The notes beneath the pieces are model-generated. The model was given only the letters and a program-made list of their open reading frames with translations. It was not told the origin of the DNA and searched no databases. Both the position numbers and the translations under genes were made by a program. A stretch of 64,000 bases of DNA from Mucilaginibacter paludis DSM 18603 (lineage in GTDB: Bacteria > Bacteroidota > Bacteroidia > Sphingobacteriales > Sphingobacteriaceae): contig NZ_CM001403.1 in NCBI RefSeq assembly GCF_000166195.2, forward strand, positions 3,118,432-3,182,431, read 5' to 3'. Positions 18,942 to 27,765 of the stretch are shown one piece after another. Position 1 is the first letter of the stretch. Every line of letters begins with the position of its first letter.

Positions 18942-19134
18942 TGCTTTTGTACAAAGCGTAAATAATCTTTGTATTTTATAAGTAACGAAGCCGGCCAATA
19001 GGAGAAAAACAGGGATAAAGTTTGGGGCTTCGTGTTCTACTCCGGTGGACAGGCAAAAGTGCGCAAAGGCCTGACTGCACGCCGGGCCGGGTGTTGGCCT
19101 GTGGGTGGAAGGATCGGGCAGTCTTGACTTTTTG

Positions 19135-19162
19135 GTTACTTTTGTGTCAAGACAAAAGTAAC
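19135..19162. repeat. Perfect 10-bp hairpin GTTACTTTTG / CAAAAGTAAC
   Basis: Arms at 19135-19144 and 19153-19162 around an 8-base loop. The sequence is of a type commonly dispersed in this phylum. It may also serve as a terminator for the cyclotransferase operon. Confidence 0.65.
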
Positions 19163-19451
19163 AGCCCTTCACGCGGCGATTGAGCGTGCCGATGCTCTAA
19201 ATTGAGAATGCTGATTATTGGAGTAAAAACAGACACGCTGATAATTAATAACTTAAGAAGATATCGTTATAAGAAACGAAGCAATCTCTATAAACGGGCG
19301 GCCTTGCAAAGTGGCTCTGCTGATGTAGAGATTGCTTCGTTCCTCGCAATGACGATGGGGTGAGAATGGCGTTGGAGATAAGACGAGCCCTTTACGCCGC
19401 GACTGAGCGGGCCGATGCTGTAAATTGAGAATACTGATTATTATAGCAAAA
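19163..19451. repeat. Direct repeat pair flanking a 16-bp inverted repeat
   Basis: Copies at 19163-19228 and 19386-19451, offset 223 bp, share agccctt-acgc-gcga-tgagcg-gccgatgct-taaattgagaat-ctgattatt. Between them, AACGAAGCAATCTCTA (19275-19290) and TAGAGATTGCTTCGTT (19326-19341) form a perfect 16-bp inverted repeat with a 35-bp loop. The layout resembles a REP-type or small non-autonomous element. Confidence 0.65.
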
Positions 19452-19574
19452 AAATACTCTGAAAATCAGCAACTTAAACTGAATTATAGTAAGTTTCCTT
19501 CTCTATGCCGCTCTGTAGAAAAACAAACCATATAGGGCTTCCGGAACATGATAGCCCCATATAAAGTTCTATCC

Positions 19575-20402
19575 CTAATACTTCTGATATACGTTATACA
19601 GGATATTCAAATCCAGCTGCGTTAGCTTGGGTTTAATATCCGTTTGTACAAAATGCCTTTTAAAAGCAACAACAGCAGCATTTAAATCAGAGGTGTCATA
19701 GCCAATCAGCCGTAGCGCAATAGCGTAATCAAAGTTTTCGGGAGACAGTTCAAGCACATCATCGCTCCAATAGCCAAATCCTTTTTCAGCCAGTTTTTTC
19801 CATGGGAAAAACGGACCAGGATCAGGCTTGCGCTTCGGCGCAAAATCCTGGTGACCGATAAAGTTAGCCGCGGGTATGGCATAAGCCTTTTTCAATCGGT
19901 CTAATAAGGCCAATAAACTTTTAATCTGGGCATCGGTATAGGGTTCGTTGCCGTTATTATCAATTTCTATACCGATAGAAATGCTGTTCATATCAATTAC
20001 GCTTCCCCATTTGCCAAGGCCGGCGTGTTGTGCACGCAGATAATCGTTCACCATGTGTACCACTTGTCCATCTTTAGCTACCACATAATGCGCGCTAACC
20101 TGGGTACGCTTTACGGTAAAAGTATGTATGGTTTGCCCAATGGAGCCCTCGGCGGTATAATGGATAATTACATAATTGGGTTTGCGCATCCCCAGGTTAA
20201 CGGTGCCTACCCATTCGGAAGGTACAGCCATACCCGATGAATCTGTCAGCATGGCTGGTTGCTGCAATTGCAGAACCCTGGCAAAAGAGTCTACCTGATG
20301 CTGATACACTTTATTGGTAGCGGCATAAGGGCCTTTGGGTGAGCACGAGGCAATTATTAGTGCTAAAATTAAAATACAAAAGTAAGCGTAGGTATTTTTC
20401 AA
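19575..20402 (-). CDS. N-acetylmuramoyl-L-alanine amidase, lipoprotein
   Basis: Amidase_2 (PGRP-like, AmiD type) enzyme cleaving the lactyl-amide bond between MurNAc and the stem peptide; 275 aa. A lipoprotein signal (LIIASC, Cys about residue 20) suggests outer-membrane anchoring. Motifs: VIIHYTA with a zinc His, VSAHYVV, and IGHQDFAPKRKPDPGPFFPW with the second His and the family Lys/Asp. A C-terminal helical segment resembles a peptidoglycan-binding repeat. The only usable start is TTG at 20402, since an in-frame TGA lies two codons upstream and no ATG is near. Confidence 0.9.
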   Translation of the reverse strand: MKNTYAYFCILILALIIASCSPKGPYAATNKVYQHQVDSFARVLQLQQPAMLTDSSGMAVPSEWVGTVNLGMRKPNYVIIHYTAEGSIGQTIHTFTVKRTQVSAHYVVAKDGQVVHMVNDYLRAQHAGLGKWGSVIDMNSISIGIEIDNNGNEPYTDAQIKSLLALLDRLKKAYAIPAANFIGHQDFAPKRKPDPGPFFPWKKLAEKGFGYWSDDVLELSPENFDYAIALRLIGYDTSDLNAAVVAFKRHFVQTDIKPKLTQLDLNILYNVYQKY

Positions 20403-20650
20403 AGCTCAAAATTTAAATTTGCCGGTTGTATTGTAACAGTACACGACACTATAAGTGGAATAATCAAATATGGCTATTTACAAGAGTTTTTCAAAATTAT
20501 ACAGTTACGTAAAAGTGAATCATTGTAACAATTATAGGCAACCAGGCTGCTAAAATCGTACCAGGTATAATTCGGTTGTTATCTTTTTCGATACCAGATG
20601 CGGCCGGCCTAAATTTTAATATTCTTCAAACAATCACATTCATATAATTT

Positions 20651-20658
20651 TATCTTTG
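20651..20658 (+). promoter_or_regulatory. -7 element TATCTTTG of purD
   Basis: Exact TAnnTTTG match ending 4 bp before the purD ATG at 20663, so the mRNA leader would be very short. No clear -33 element. Confidence 0.55.
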
Positions 20659-20662
20659 CCTC

Positions 20663-21937
20663 ATGAATATCCTCATCATAGGTTCGGGTGGCAGAGAAAG
20701 CGCTTTTGCCTGGAAAATTTCGCAAAGCCCGCAATGCAGCCGGTTATTTATTGCTCCCGGTAATGCCGGTACAGGCCAGTATGGTACAAACGTAAACCTG
20801 AAGGTTACCGATTTTGAAGGGATCCGCAGTTTTGTTTTGTCCAATGGCATTAACCTGGTTTTGGTTGGGCCTGAAGAGCCATTGGTAAAGGGGATTCATG
20901 ATTTTTTCCTGTCGGACGAAATGCTGCGATCTATCCCAGTAATAGGCCCGCAAAGGCATGGTGCACAGTTGGAGGGCAGTAAGGATTTTTCAAAGCAGTT
21001 TATGTTCAGGCATCACATTCCTACGGCTGCTTCGCACACTTTTACACAAGAAACTTTGCAGCAGGGGTTGGATTATCTGACTACCGCGGGTTTACCCATT
21101 GTATTGAAAGCCGACGGCTTAGCGGCAGGTAAAGGCGTGTTGATTTGTACTACCTTACAGGAAGCTCAACAAGAACTGGTAGAGATGCTTACAGAAGCTA
21201 AATTTGGCGAGGCAAGTTCAAAAGTAGTTATAGAACAATTTTTGCAGGGTATTGAGCTTTCGGTTTTTGTAATGACCGATGGTAAGAGCTATAAAATATT
21301 ACCCGAAGCCAAAGACTATAAACGCATTGGCGAGGGCGACACCGGTTTAAATACCGGTGGTATGGGCTCGGTATCGCCGGTTCCGTTTGCTGACGCTGAT
21401 TTTATGCGCAAGGTTGAAGAACGTATTGTTATACCTACTGTTGAAGGGTTGAAGCAGGAAGGCATCCCTTATAAAGGATTTATTTTTATCGGATTGATGA
21501 ATTGCGACGGAGACCCTTATACCATTGAATACAATTGCCGCATGGGCGACCCGGAAACCGAAAGCGTGATGATGCGCATCGAGTCGGACTTTGTTGACCT
21601 GCTGTTGGGCGTTGCCAACGAAGATCTGGAAACTAAAACACTCACCATATCAGGCAAAACGGCAGCTACCATTGTATGCGTGGCTGGTGGCTACCCCGGC
21701 GAATACCTCAAAAACAAAGAGATTACGGGTATTGATAACGTACGCGATTCGATCGTTTTCCATGCCGGAACAGAACTGGTTAACGATGTAGTTAAAGCCA
21801 CAGGTGGCCGCGTTTTGGCGGTTAGTACTTTGCAGGATAATTTATTTGAAGCCTTGCAACACGCCACAGCCGATGCCGCCAGAATTTATTATGACGGCGT
21901 TTACTTTAGGAAAGATATTGGCTTTGATTTGATATAA
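20663..21937 (+). CDS. purD: Phosphoribosylamine-glycine ligase (GAR synthetase)
   Basis: Second step of de novo purine synthesis: ATP-dependent joining of glycine to 5-phosphoribosylamine, cytoplasmic. The 424-aa length is standard. Visible features are GSGGRESAFAW at the N-terminus, VGPEEPL, the ATP-grasp block (LPIVLKADGLAAGKGV), EGDTGLNTGGMG, YNCRMGDPETE metal-binding segment, and the C-terminal AAT..VAGGYPG domain. It appears monocistronic, with a terminator-like stem at 22031-22076 before a convergent gene. Confidence 0.96.
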   Translation: MNILIIGSGGRESAFAWKISQSPQCSRLFIAPGNAGTGQYGTNVNLKVTDFEGIRSFVLSNGINLVLVGPEEPLVKGIHDFFLSDEMLRSIPVIGPQRHGAQLEGSKDFSKQFMFRHHIPTAASHTFTQETLQQGLDYLTTAGLPIVLKADGLAAGKGVLICTTLQEAQQELVEMLTEAKFGEASSKVVIEQFLQGIELSVFVMTDGKSYKILPEAKDYKRIGEGDTGLNTGGMGSVSPVPFADADFMRKVEERIVIPTVEGLKQEGIPYKGFIFIGLMNCDGDPYTIEYNCRMGDPETESVMMRIESDFVDLLLGVANEDLETKTLTISGKTAATIVCVAGGYPGEYLKNKEITGIDNVRDSIVFHAGTELVNDVVKATGGRVLAVSTLQDNLFEALQHATADAARIYYDGVYFRKDIGFDLI

Positions 21938-22030
21938 GGCGCTTAAGCTTTAGCGTTTATGATTGAACCCGGTTGGGTTTTAATCCAACTGAAGCCGTAA
22001 AATGCCAATCCGATTCAGATATTTTACATT

Positions 22031-22076
22031 AAAACAAAGGCCCGCATCAAAATCAAATGATGTGGCCATTGTTTTT
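22031..22076. terminator. Bidirectional stem-loop between purD and a thioredoxin gene
   Basis: Imperfect stem AAAACAAAGGCCCGCATCA with TGATGTGGCCATTGTTTT, A-rich on the left and T-rich on the right, so it can end transcription from both converging genes. Confidence 0.6.
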
Positions 22077-22107
22077 ACCGGGAATTAAAACCAGCCGGAA
22101 TTAAAAA

Positions 22108-23256
22108 TTACATTTTAAATATCTCTGCCAGTTTGCTATCCAGGTCGGCACCCTTCAGGTTTTTGGCTATAATTTTCCCGTTAGGGTCAATCAAATAGTT
22201 TTGAGGGATAAAACTTACCTTGTATAAAGCGGCCGCATCGTTTGCCCAAAACTTCAGGTCGGATACCTGTGTCCAGGCCAGTCCGTCATCTTTAATCGCT
22301 TTTAGCCATAAAGCCTTCTCTTCGGCTTTATCCAATGATACACCAAGGATTGTGAAGTTTTTGCTTTTATAATGATCATACACCCTAACAACGTGCGGGT
22401 TTTCCTGGCGGCAGGGGCCACACCACGATGCCCAAAAATCAATTAAAACGTATTTGCCTTTTAATGACGACAGCGTTACAGGTGATCCGTTAACATCATT
22501 CTGCGTAAAATCTGGCGCTGGCGATCCTATTGCGGTTACCTTTAACTCATTAATAGCACTGCTAAAACCTTTGCCAAGCTCGGTTTGTTTAACCTCGGGC
22601 GACAAGGCATTGTAATACTGTTCTATCGCCAGAAAGTCCATGCCCGATTTAATTAACACCCGCATACCGATGAGGCTGATAAAGCTCTGAGAGTTACCCA
22701 GTATAAATTTCTCTACAGCGGCGGTTTGCTCATTTTGTAAGCGCCTGTACCGGGCCTGCATGGTATCCTGGAAAGCCGGGCTAATTTGCTGGGCATCCGG
22801 TGTCGACTTAATTTCGCTATTGAGGGCTTGTGCACGCTGGTTGAAGGGCTCTAACATAGCCATAAACCTTTTGTTATCTTCATTCAGCGTTGATCCGATT
22901 ACTTTGGCTTTTGATACCGAATCGGCATCGGTTAAAACAATATTCCCCTTTTCAATATAAAAATTCAAAGCATCAATTCCACCTCTGCTTTGCTGTAATT
23001 TAGCCAGGCCCATAGCTGTAGGGTCCATCACAATATAGGCGGATGCCGGGTCGGCAATGTTACCATGGAATTTAAATTCGCCATTGGTAATTGTTGTTGA
23101 GTCGGTAATGTTTTTGCCACCACGTTCATAAAGCAAATAGGCCCGTGCCGGAGGGTTATAACTCCCAACCTTACCTTTAATGGTATAATTATCGGGTGTT
23201 TGGGCTAATAGGATAGTCGGCATTACTGCCAATAACATTAAAAATACTTTTTTCAT
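22108..23256 (-). CDS. DUF4369 thioredoxin-like (TlpA family) protein, secreted
   Basis: Envelope redoxin of 382 aa. Signal peptide MKKVFLMLLAVMPTILLAQ, then a DUF4369 beta domain (about 23-110, YTIKGKVG...AYLLYERGG), a helical linker, and an AhpC/TSA domain with active site WASWCGPCRQEN. The downstream block FIPQNYLIDPNGKI carries the cis-Pro. This arrangement is typical of Bacteroidota TlpA/ResA-like proteins and differs from the protein at 213-1430 in its N-terminal domain. It lies 18 bp after the arginase-like gene on the same strand, probably in one transcript. Confidence 0.88.
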   Translation of the reverse strand: MKKVFLMLLAVMPTILLAQTPDNYTIKGKVGSYNPPARAYLLYERGGKNITDSTTITNGEFKFHGNIADPASAYIVMDPTAMGLAKLQQSRGGIDALNFYIEKGNIVLTDADSVSKAKVIGSTLNEDNKRFMAMLEPFNQRAQALNSEIKSTPDAQQISPAFQDTMQARYRRLQNEQTAAVEKFILGNSQSFISLIGMRVLIKSGMDFLAIEQYYNALSPEVKQTELGKGFSSAINELKVTAIGSPAPDFTQNDVNGSPVTLSSLKGKYVLIDFWASWCGPCRQENPHVVRVYDHYKSKNFTILGVSLDKAEEKALWLKAIKDDGLAWTQVSDLKFWANDAAALYKVSFIPQNYLIDPNGKIIAKNLKGADLDSKLAEIFKM

Positions 23257-23274
23257 TACTATAAATTAATCAAC

Positions 23275-24459
23275 TTAAACCAGTTTTTGATATGTTCGCC
23301 ACCATAGGTCGGGCATTTCGCCCGATACGGCTATATTATAATCTTCGTAACGGCAGGGTACCAGATGCGACCGCTCGTTTTTTGAGCCTCCCGACGGATA
23401 GGGCACCTGCATCCACCAACGGTCGGATTTTTTGCTTTTCACAAACACAAGTTCGTGATCATCATGCTTTAAACTCGTTTTGTATATCAAATATTGTGAG
23501 CGGGGCTGTAAAGGGAAATCTTTTTTTCTGTTGTAAAATCCGTCAATAAAATACCATATCATTTGGGCAAGCAACATGGCGGTTTGCCCATTGTTATCAT
23601 AAGCCGGGTTAAACTCATAAAAACCTATGGATGTGAGTTTGTCGTTAAAGCCGGCATACCGGCAAATCTGGCAAGCTTCCTCGCCGTATAGTCCATTTGG
23701 GGTAGCATTGGCGTTGCCAACCGCATCTGATGAACGGATGGCTCCTATATCAAAGCTTACCATGGTAGCATTACGGATAATAGGCTCGGTAGCCTGTATA
23801 TTGCCGCTTAACTCGCCCAGGCGGTGTACATCAAAATAAAGCTTATCCATTACCCGCAAACTATCTTGGCTGGCAAAATAAGTTTGGTATCCCAAATTAC
23901 TAAAGTTAAACAAGTAATTTGGCTCGTGTAAAAATATCCTGTTTAAGTAAGATGCTGATGTGGTTTCGATGGTTTCGTAATAGGCATCGTCGTCCAGGTC
24001 AAATTGCGCGTCAACCACTACCACATCTACCTTTTGTTCCAGGTTTTCGTAGGCCAGGTATTGGGCGTAGGTGAGGTCTTGGCCACCGCCAATAATAACG
24101 GGCAAAATATCCATCTTCACAAGTTCGCTCACCACTGTTTTTAACGCGAAATAGGTATCAGTAATACTTGCCCCCTGGCGGATGTTGCCTAAATCAACAA
24201 TATTGGTGGTATAGGCACCTTCGTTTAGCTCGTATAATCTTTCGCGGATATAGTCGGGGCCAAGGGCGCACCCCGAATTATTAACGGCGTTGCGATCTTC
24301 CATTACACCGATAATGGCAATACCCGGTTTAATCTCTTCCAGATCTGGAAACGATTCGGTATAAACATTGATTTTCACGCCAAGGTGACTGCTATAATAG
24401 CCCTTCTTGGGGGCTATTTTTTCTAAATCGATGGGGCTCAAAAAATCAACTAACGACAT
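23275..24459 (-). CDS. Arginase/formimidoylglutamase-fold protein lacking metal ligands
   Basis: Ureohydrolase-superfamily protein of 394 aa. The fold's landmarks are clear, but ligand positions are changed: GGGQ with Gln127 where GGGH is expected; DAQFD with Gln152 in place of His; and SFDIGAI with Asp237 kept but Gly239 replacing the second Asp of the DxD motif. A binuclear manganese centre therefore looks unlikely, and hydrolysis of arginine or formimidoylglutamate should not be assumed. A ~50-residue N-terminal and a C-terminal extension (RSQYLIYKTSLKHDDHELVFVKS) are present. It is the first gene of a pair with the DUF4369 thioredoxin. Function unknown, possibly a regulatory or binding protein. 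Confidence 0.75.
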   Translation of the reverse strand: MSLVDFLSPIDLEKIAPKKGYYSSHLGVKINVYTESFPDLEEIKPGIAIIGVMEDRNAVNNSGCALGPDYIRERLYELNEGAYTTNIVDLGNIRQGASITDTYFALKTVVSELVKMDILPVIIGGGQDLTYAQYLAYENLEQKVDVVVVDAQFDLDDDAYYETIETTSASYLNRIFLHEPNYLFNFSNLGYQTYFASQDSLRVMDKLYFDVHRLGELSGNIQATEPIIRNATMVSFDIGAIRSSDAVGNANATPNGLYGEEACQICRYAGFNDKLTSIGFYEFNPAYDNNGQTAMLLAQMIWYFIDGFYNRKKDFPLQPRSQYLIYKTSLKHDDHELVFVKSKKSDRWWMQVPYPSGGSKNERSHLVPCRYEDYNIAVSGEMPDLWWRTYQKLV

Positions 24460-24532
24460 AGGCCTATAATAAAACGCTCAAATATCAACTTATTTTGCAT
24501 TAAATTGCACCGTTTTAAAAAAAATCGAAGGC

Positions 24533-25510
24533 ATGATACTGGTTACAGGTGCAACAGGTTTCCTGGGTTCAGAACTGGCGAAGCAATTAGCCGCTCAAGG
24601 CAATAATTTAGTTTGTATTAAACGCGGCACATCAGTTGTGCCGGATATACTTAAGCCCTTTACAACACAAATAAAATGGGTTGAGGCCGATATATTGGAT
24701 GTTTTTGCTTTGGATGATGCCTTAACCGGCATTACACAGGTTTACCATTGCGCCGCTTGGGTATCATTTAACCCGGCGCACAAAAAAATGATGATCAAAA
24801 CCAATGTGGAGGGCACGGCCAACCTGGTTAATTTGTGCAACCAATATGGCATCCGGATGGTACACGTAAGCTCTATAGCCGCTATTGGCGAGGCCAAGCC
24901 GGGCGAGTTGATCAGCGAAAAAAATCACCTCGAAGAAACTCCGCACGAAAACGCCTACGCGATATCGAAATACGAAAGCGAAATGGAGGTTTGGCGGGGT
25001 ATTGCCGAAGGCTTAAACGCGGTAATTGTAAACCCTTCGCTTATTATTGGCGCCAGCGCTGGAGTAAACGGAAGCGGCAAAATTTTCCAGACAGTTTATA
25101 AGAGATTAAAATATTATACCCCGGGCAGTTGCGGTTTTGTAGATGTTGAAGATGTTGCCAAAAGCATGATCCTGCTGATGGATAGCGGCATTACCGAACA
25201 GCGATATATTGTTAATGCCGAGAATTGGCTTTATAAAGACCTGTTTACAGAAACCGCCCGCAATTTTAAAGTGCCGCCACCCACAAGCGAAGCTAAATCA
25301 TGGATGCTTAACTTAGCCTGGCGATTTTCGGCCGTTTGGGGTTTACTGAGTGGAAAGCCTAAAGGAGTGGATAAAATATCGGCGCAAGCGGCTTCAAAAA
25401 AACTCAATTATGATAATGCTAAGCTCATCAAGGCCACAGGCATTACCTTCAAACCGCTAAGCCTATCCATTAAACAGATCTGCCTGGCGCTGTCGGTGCA
25501 TTCTTCATAG
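24533..25510 (+). CDS. NAD(P)-dependent epimerase/dehydratase (extended SDR)
   Basis: Oxidoreductase of 325 aa with an N-terminal Rossmann motif VTGATGFLGSEL (GxxGxxG, about residues 4-15), the downstream YHCAAWVSF segment and the active site YAISK (Tyr-x-x-x-Lys). It resembles the dihydroflavonol-4-reductase/3-beta-HSD branch often annotated in Bacteroidota as sugar or sterol dehydrogenase; the substrate is not determinable. It is divergent from the arginase-like gene with 73 bp between starts. Confidence 0.82.
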   Translation: MILVTGATGFLGSELAKQLAAQGNNLVCIKRGTSVVPDILKPFTTQIKWVEADILDVFALDDALTGITQVYHCAAWVSFNPAHKKMMIKTNVEGTANLVNLCNQYGIRMVHVSSIAAIGEAKPGELISEKNHLEETPHENAYAISKYESEMEVWRGIAEGLNAVIVNPSLIIGASAGVNGSGKIFQTVYKRLKYYTPGSCGFVDVEDVAKSMILLMDSGITEQRYIVNAENWLYKDLFTETARNFKVPPPTSEAKSWMLNLAWRFSAVWGLLSGKPKGVDKISAQAASKKLNYDNAKLIKATGITFKPLSLSIKQICLALSVHSS

Positions 25511-25700
25511 TGGCTGTTTAAACTTGTCTGTGGTAGCGCTTCGTTGAATGATGTTGGTGTTCTAGCATTCGCGCTGGATACTTTAGGCAAAGGTAGGTTA
25601 ACTACATCATTGGATACAGGCATATTAACCATAAAATCTGTAGTTATTATGGGATTGCTCTGGCAAAAATTTGCACATTTGCATTATTAACGCGCATTCA

Positions 25701-26993
25701 ATGAGCCAATATTATATCATAGATTTCGATAGCACTTTTACACAGGTTGAAGCTTTAGACGAGTTAGCCCGTATTTCATTAAAAGACCGTTTAGATAAGG
25801 AAAAGATATTTAAACAGATTGAAAATTTAACCAACGCTGCTATGGAGGGCCGCTTGTCGTTCTCCGAAAGCCTTGAGGCGCGCGTAAGGCTGTTGCAGGC
25901 CGATCAGATCCATCTTAAGCAGCTTGTTAAGCATTTAAAAAAGAAGGTGTCGGCATCGTTTTCTCGCAATAAGGATTTTTTTAGAGAGAATGCCGATAAA
26001 GTTCTGATTGTTTCAGGCGGCTTTAAAGAGTTTATCACGCCCGTTGTTACCGAATACCACATTAAAAAAGAAAACATCTACGCCAACACTTTTGAGTTTG
26101 ACGAAGAAGGTAACATCATTGGCTACGATACCGAAAATCCACTTTCGCAGGAAGGCGGCAAGGTTGCCCTGTTAAGGCAGCTGAATCTGCCCGGCGAGAT
26201 TTTTGGCATTGGCGACGGCCACTCTGATTTTCAATTGAAGGAATCGGGGATGATTAAAAAGTTTTTCGCCTTTACTGAAAATATTGAACGCAAGGCCGTG
26301 GCCGAAAAAGCCGACCATATTACCCCCAGCTTTGATGAGTTTTTGTACATCAACAAGATGCCGAGGGCTATATCCTATCCCAAAAACAGGATCAAGTGCC
26401 TGGTTGTAGGTAATATTGACGAAGAAGCGCTGGCTATGATGCGCAAAGAGGGTTACAACATCAGGCAGCGTGAAAGCATCGAAGAAAAATACCTGGAAGA
26501 AGCCGGCGTATTATTTTGCGACGAAGCACACCAACCCACACCCATGCAACTGGAGCAGGCGGGCAGATTAAAAGTAATAGGTTGTTTTGGGAAGATAAGC
26601 AACCGCAAAATAGCCGATACGGCTGGTGAAAACGGAATTATTATTTTTGACGATCCGAAACATAACCCCCGCAATGCCGAATTTATCCCTAAACGGGTAA
26701 TAGACTTTATGAACGAGGGTAAAACGCACATGAGCTGCAACTTTCCCGAATTGCAGCCGCCCCGTGTTAACAATGCGCACAGGCTTATCCACATCCATAA
26801 AAACGTGCCCGGCATCCTGGCTCAAATTAACGAGGTGTTTGCCAAGCACAATATCAACATTGTGGGTGAGTTTTTGGTTACCAACGCTCAAATTGGTTAT
26901 GTAATTACCGATGTTAACAAAGGTTATGATCAGCAAATATTAACCGAACTTAAAAAGATCGAACATACCATTAAGTTCAGGCTGTTATATTAA
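25701..26993 (+). CDS. Phosphoserine phosphatase fused to SerA fragment and ACT domain
   Basis: Chimeric serine-pathway protein of 430 aa. Residues 1-~220 are a HAD-IB phosphatase like SerB: DFDST (8-12), SGG loop and GDGHSD (171-176). From about 229 the sequence follows SerA: RIKCLVVGNI, LKVIGCFGKISNRKIADTA and GIIIFDDPKHNPRN, then jumps directly to FMNEGKTHMSCNFPE, omitting the NAD-binding domain. The C-terminus (about 357-430) is an ACT domain (HRLIHIHKNVPGILAQINEVF ... IKFRLLY) like the serine-sensing ACT of SerA. The ATG at 25701 is chosen over a TTG at 25671. Likely role: phosphoserine to serine with feedback control; this is inference. Confidence 0.85.
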   Translation: MSQYYIIDFDSTFTQVEALDELARISLKDRLDKEKIFKQIENLTNAAMEGRLSFSESLEARVRLLQADQIHLKQLVKHLKKKVSASFSRNKDFFRENADKVLIVSGGFKEFITPVVTEYHIKKENIYANTFEFDEEGNIIGYDTENPLSQEGGKVALLRQLNLPGEIFGIGDGHSDFQLKESGMIKKFFAFTENIERKAVAEKADHITPSFDEFLYINKMPRAISYPKNRIKCLVVGNIDEEALAMMRKEGYNIRQRESIEEKYLEEAGVLFCDEAHQPTPMQLEQAGRLKVIGCFGKISNRKIADTAGENGIIIFDDPKHNPRNAEFIPKRVIDFMNEGKTHMSCNFPELQPPRVNNAHRLIHIHKNVPGILAQINEVFAKHNINIVGEFLVTNAQIGYVITDVNKGYDQQILTELKKIEHTIKFRLLY

Positions 26994-27005
26994 GGTTGGG
27001 TAGTT

Positions 27006-27208
27006 TGGAGTTCTAAGTCTTGAGCCGGGAGTTCTGAGTCAGGAGTCCTAAATAGAAAAATACAGCGTCCGCATTCCGGTGCCGGACTTTGCTAATGACT
27101 CACAACTTTAAGGGCTCGTGGCTCAAGACTCAGAACTCCCGGCTCAAGGCTCAAGACTCAGAACTCCCGGCTCAAGGCTCAGAACTCATGACTCCCGGCT
27201 CAAGGCTT
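27006..27208. repeat. Intergenic GACTCAAGACTCAGAACTCCCGG repeat tract
   Basis: The left part (27006-27050) reads gagttctaagtcttgagccgg and similar. The right part (27114-27208) holds at least three units of the opposite strand form, ctcaagactcagaactcccgg. An unrelated 63-bp spacer separates them. The final unit contributes the stop codon of the adjacent uspA gene (TGA at 27200-27202, reverse strand). Same family as 1441-1580 and 6283-6316. Confidence 0.75.
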
Positions 27209-27688
27209 AGCTTCCTCTTCTTTCATCGGTATTACCAATACAGCTACCGGCGAGTGCCGCACGATAGATTCGGCAACGCTACCCATTAAAAAACGGTCTA
27301 AACCTGTTCGGCTATGGGTGCCAATTACAATCAGGTCGGCTCTGAAGCGGGCGGCGCAATCGATAATCGTATCCGAGGTTGAGCCGATCTCGTTAAACTG
27401 GGTAACTGTTAAACCACTGCCTAATTTGTCTATGGTGTCATTTATCAATTTTCGCGAGTATTCCTGCTGGGCGTTAATAACTTCTGCTTCCTCTACTCCG
27501 CCACTCAATGATGGGATGATCGATCCCATCATGCTGCTGTCGTTCAGCGGGGTAGTAACCACGGGTTCAACAATATGAACCAGCGCTACTTCGGCATTAA
27601 ACTGGCGGGCGAGTTCAAAACCATACTGCGCCGCGTTTTCGGCATATTTACTATCATCGATACCAATTAAAACTCTTTGAAATTTCAT
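27200..27688 (-). CDS. Universal stress protein, single domain
   Basis: UspA-family protein of 162 aa, Rossmann-like alpha/beta fold. The N-terminal VLIGIDDSKYAENAAQYGFELA and the C-terminal nucleotide-binding motif IGTHSRTGLDRFLMGSVAESIV (G-x2-G-x9-GS pattern) indicate an ATP-binding type. The last codons and stop (KP then TGA) lie in the intergenic repeat, so the C-terminus may have been altered by repeat insertion. Stress or starvation induction is usual for the family. Confidence 0.92.
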   Translation of the reverse strand: MKFQRVLIGIDDSKYAENAAQYGFELARQFNAEVALVHIVEPVVTTPLNDSSMMGSIIPSLSGGVEEAEVINAQQEYSRKLINDTIDKLGSGLTVTQFNEIGSTSDTIIDCAARFRADLIVIGTHSRTGLDRFLMGSVAESIVRHSPVAVLVIPMKEEEAKP

Positions 27689-27765
27689 GCTGCAATTGCT
27701 TTAAACTTATTATTATAACAGATTAAACGCGTTATGTTTGATGGTGAAGTTATAAATATAGTTTG

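Larger units (their letters stand above)
18942..19574. other. Gene-free region packed with inverted and direct repeats
   Basis: There is no supported gene in 633 bp. It contains the 19135-19162 hairpin, a 16-bp inverted repeat at 19275-19341 and a diverged direct repeat (19163-19228 and 19386-19451). The region lies between the cyclotransferase and the convergent amidase. Confidence 0.6.

Noticed and set aside
27006-27208. Possible CRISPR array
   Set aside because: Units are short, irregular, in both orientations and have no unique spacers of even length; no cas genes are nearby.
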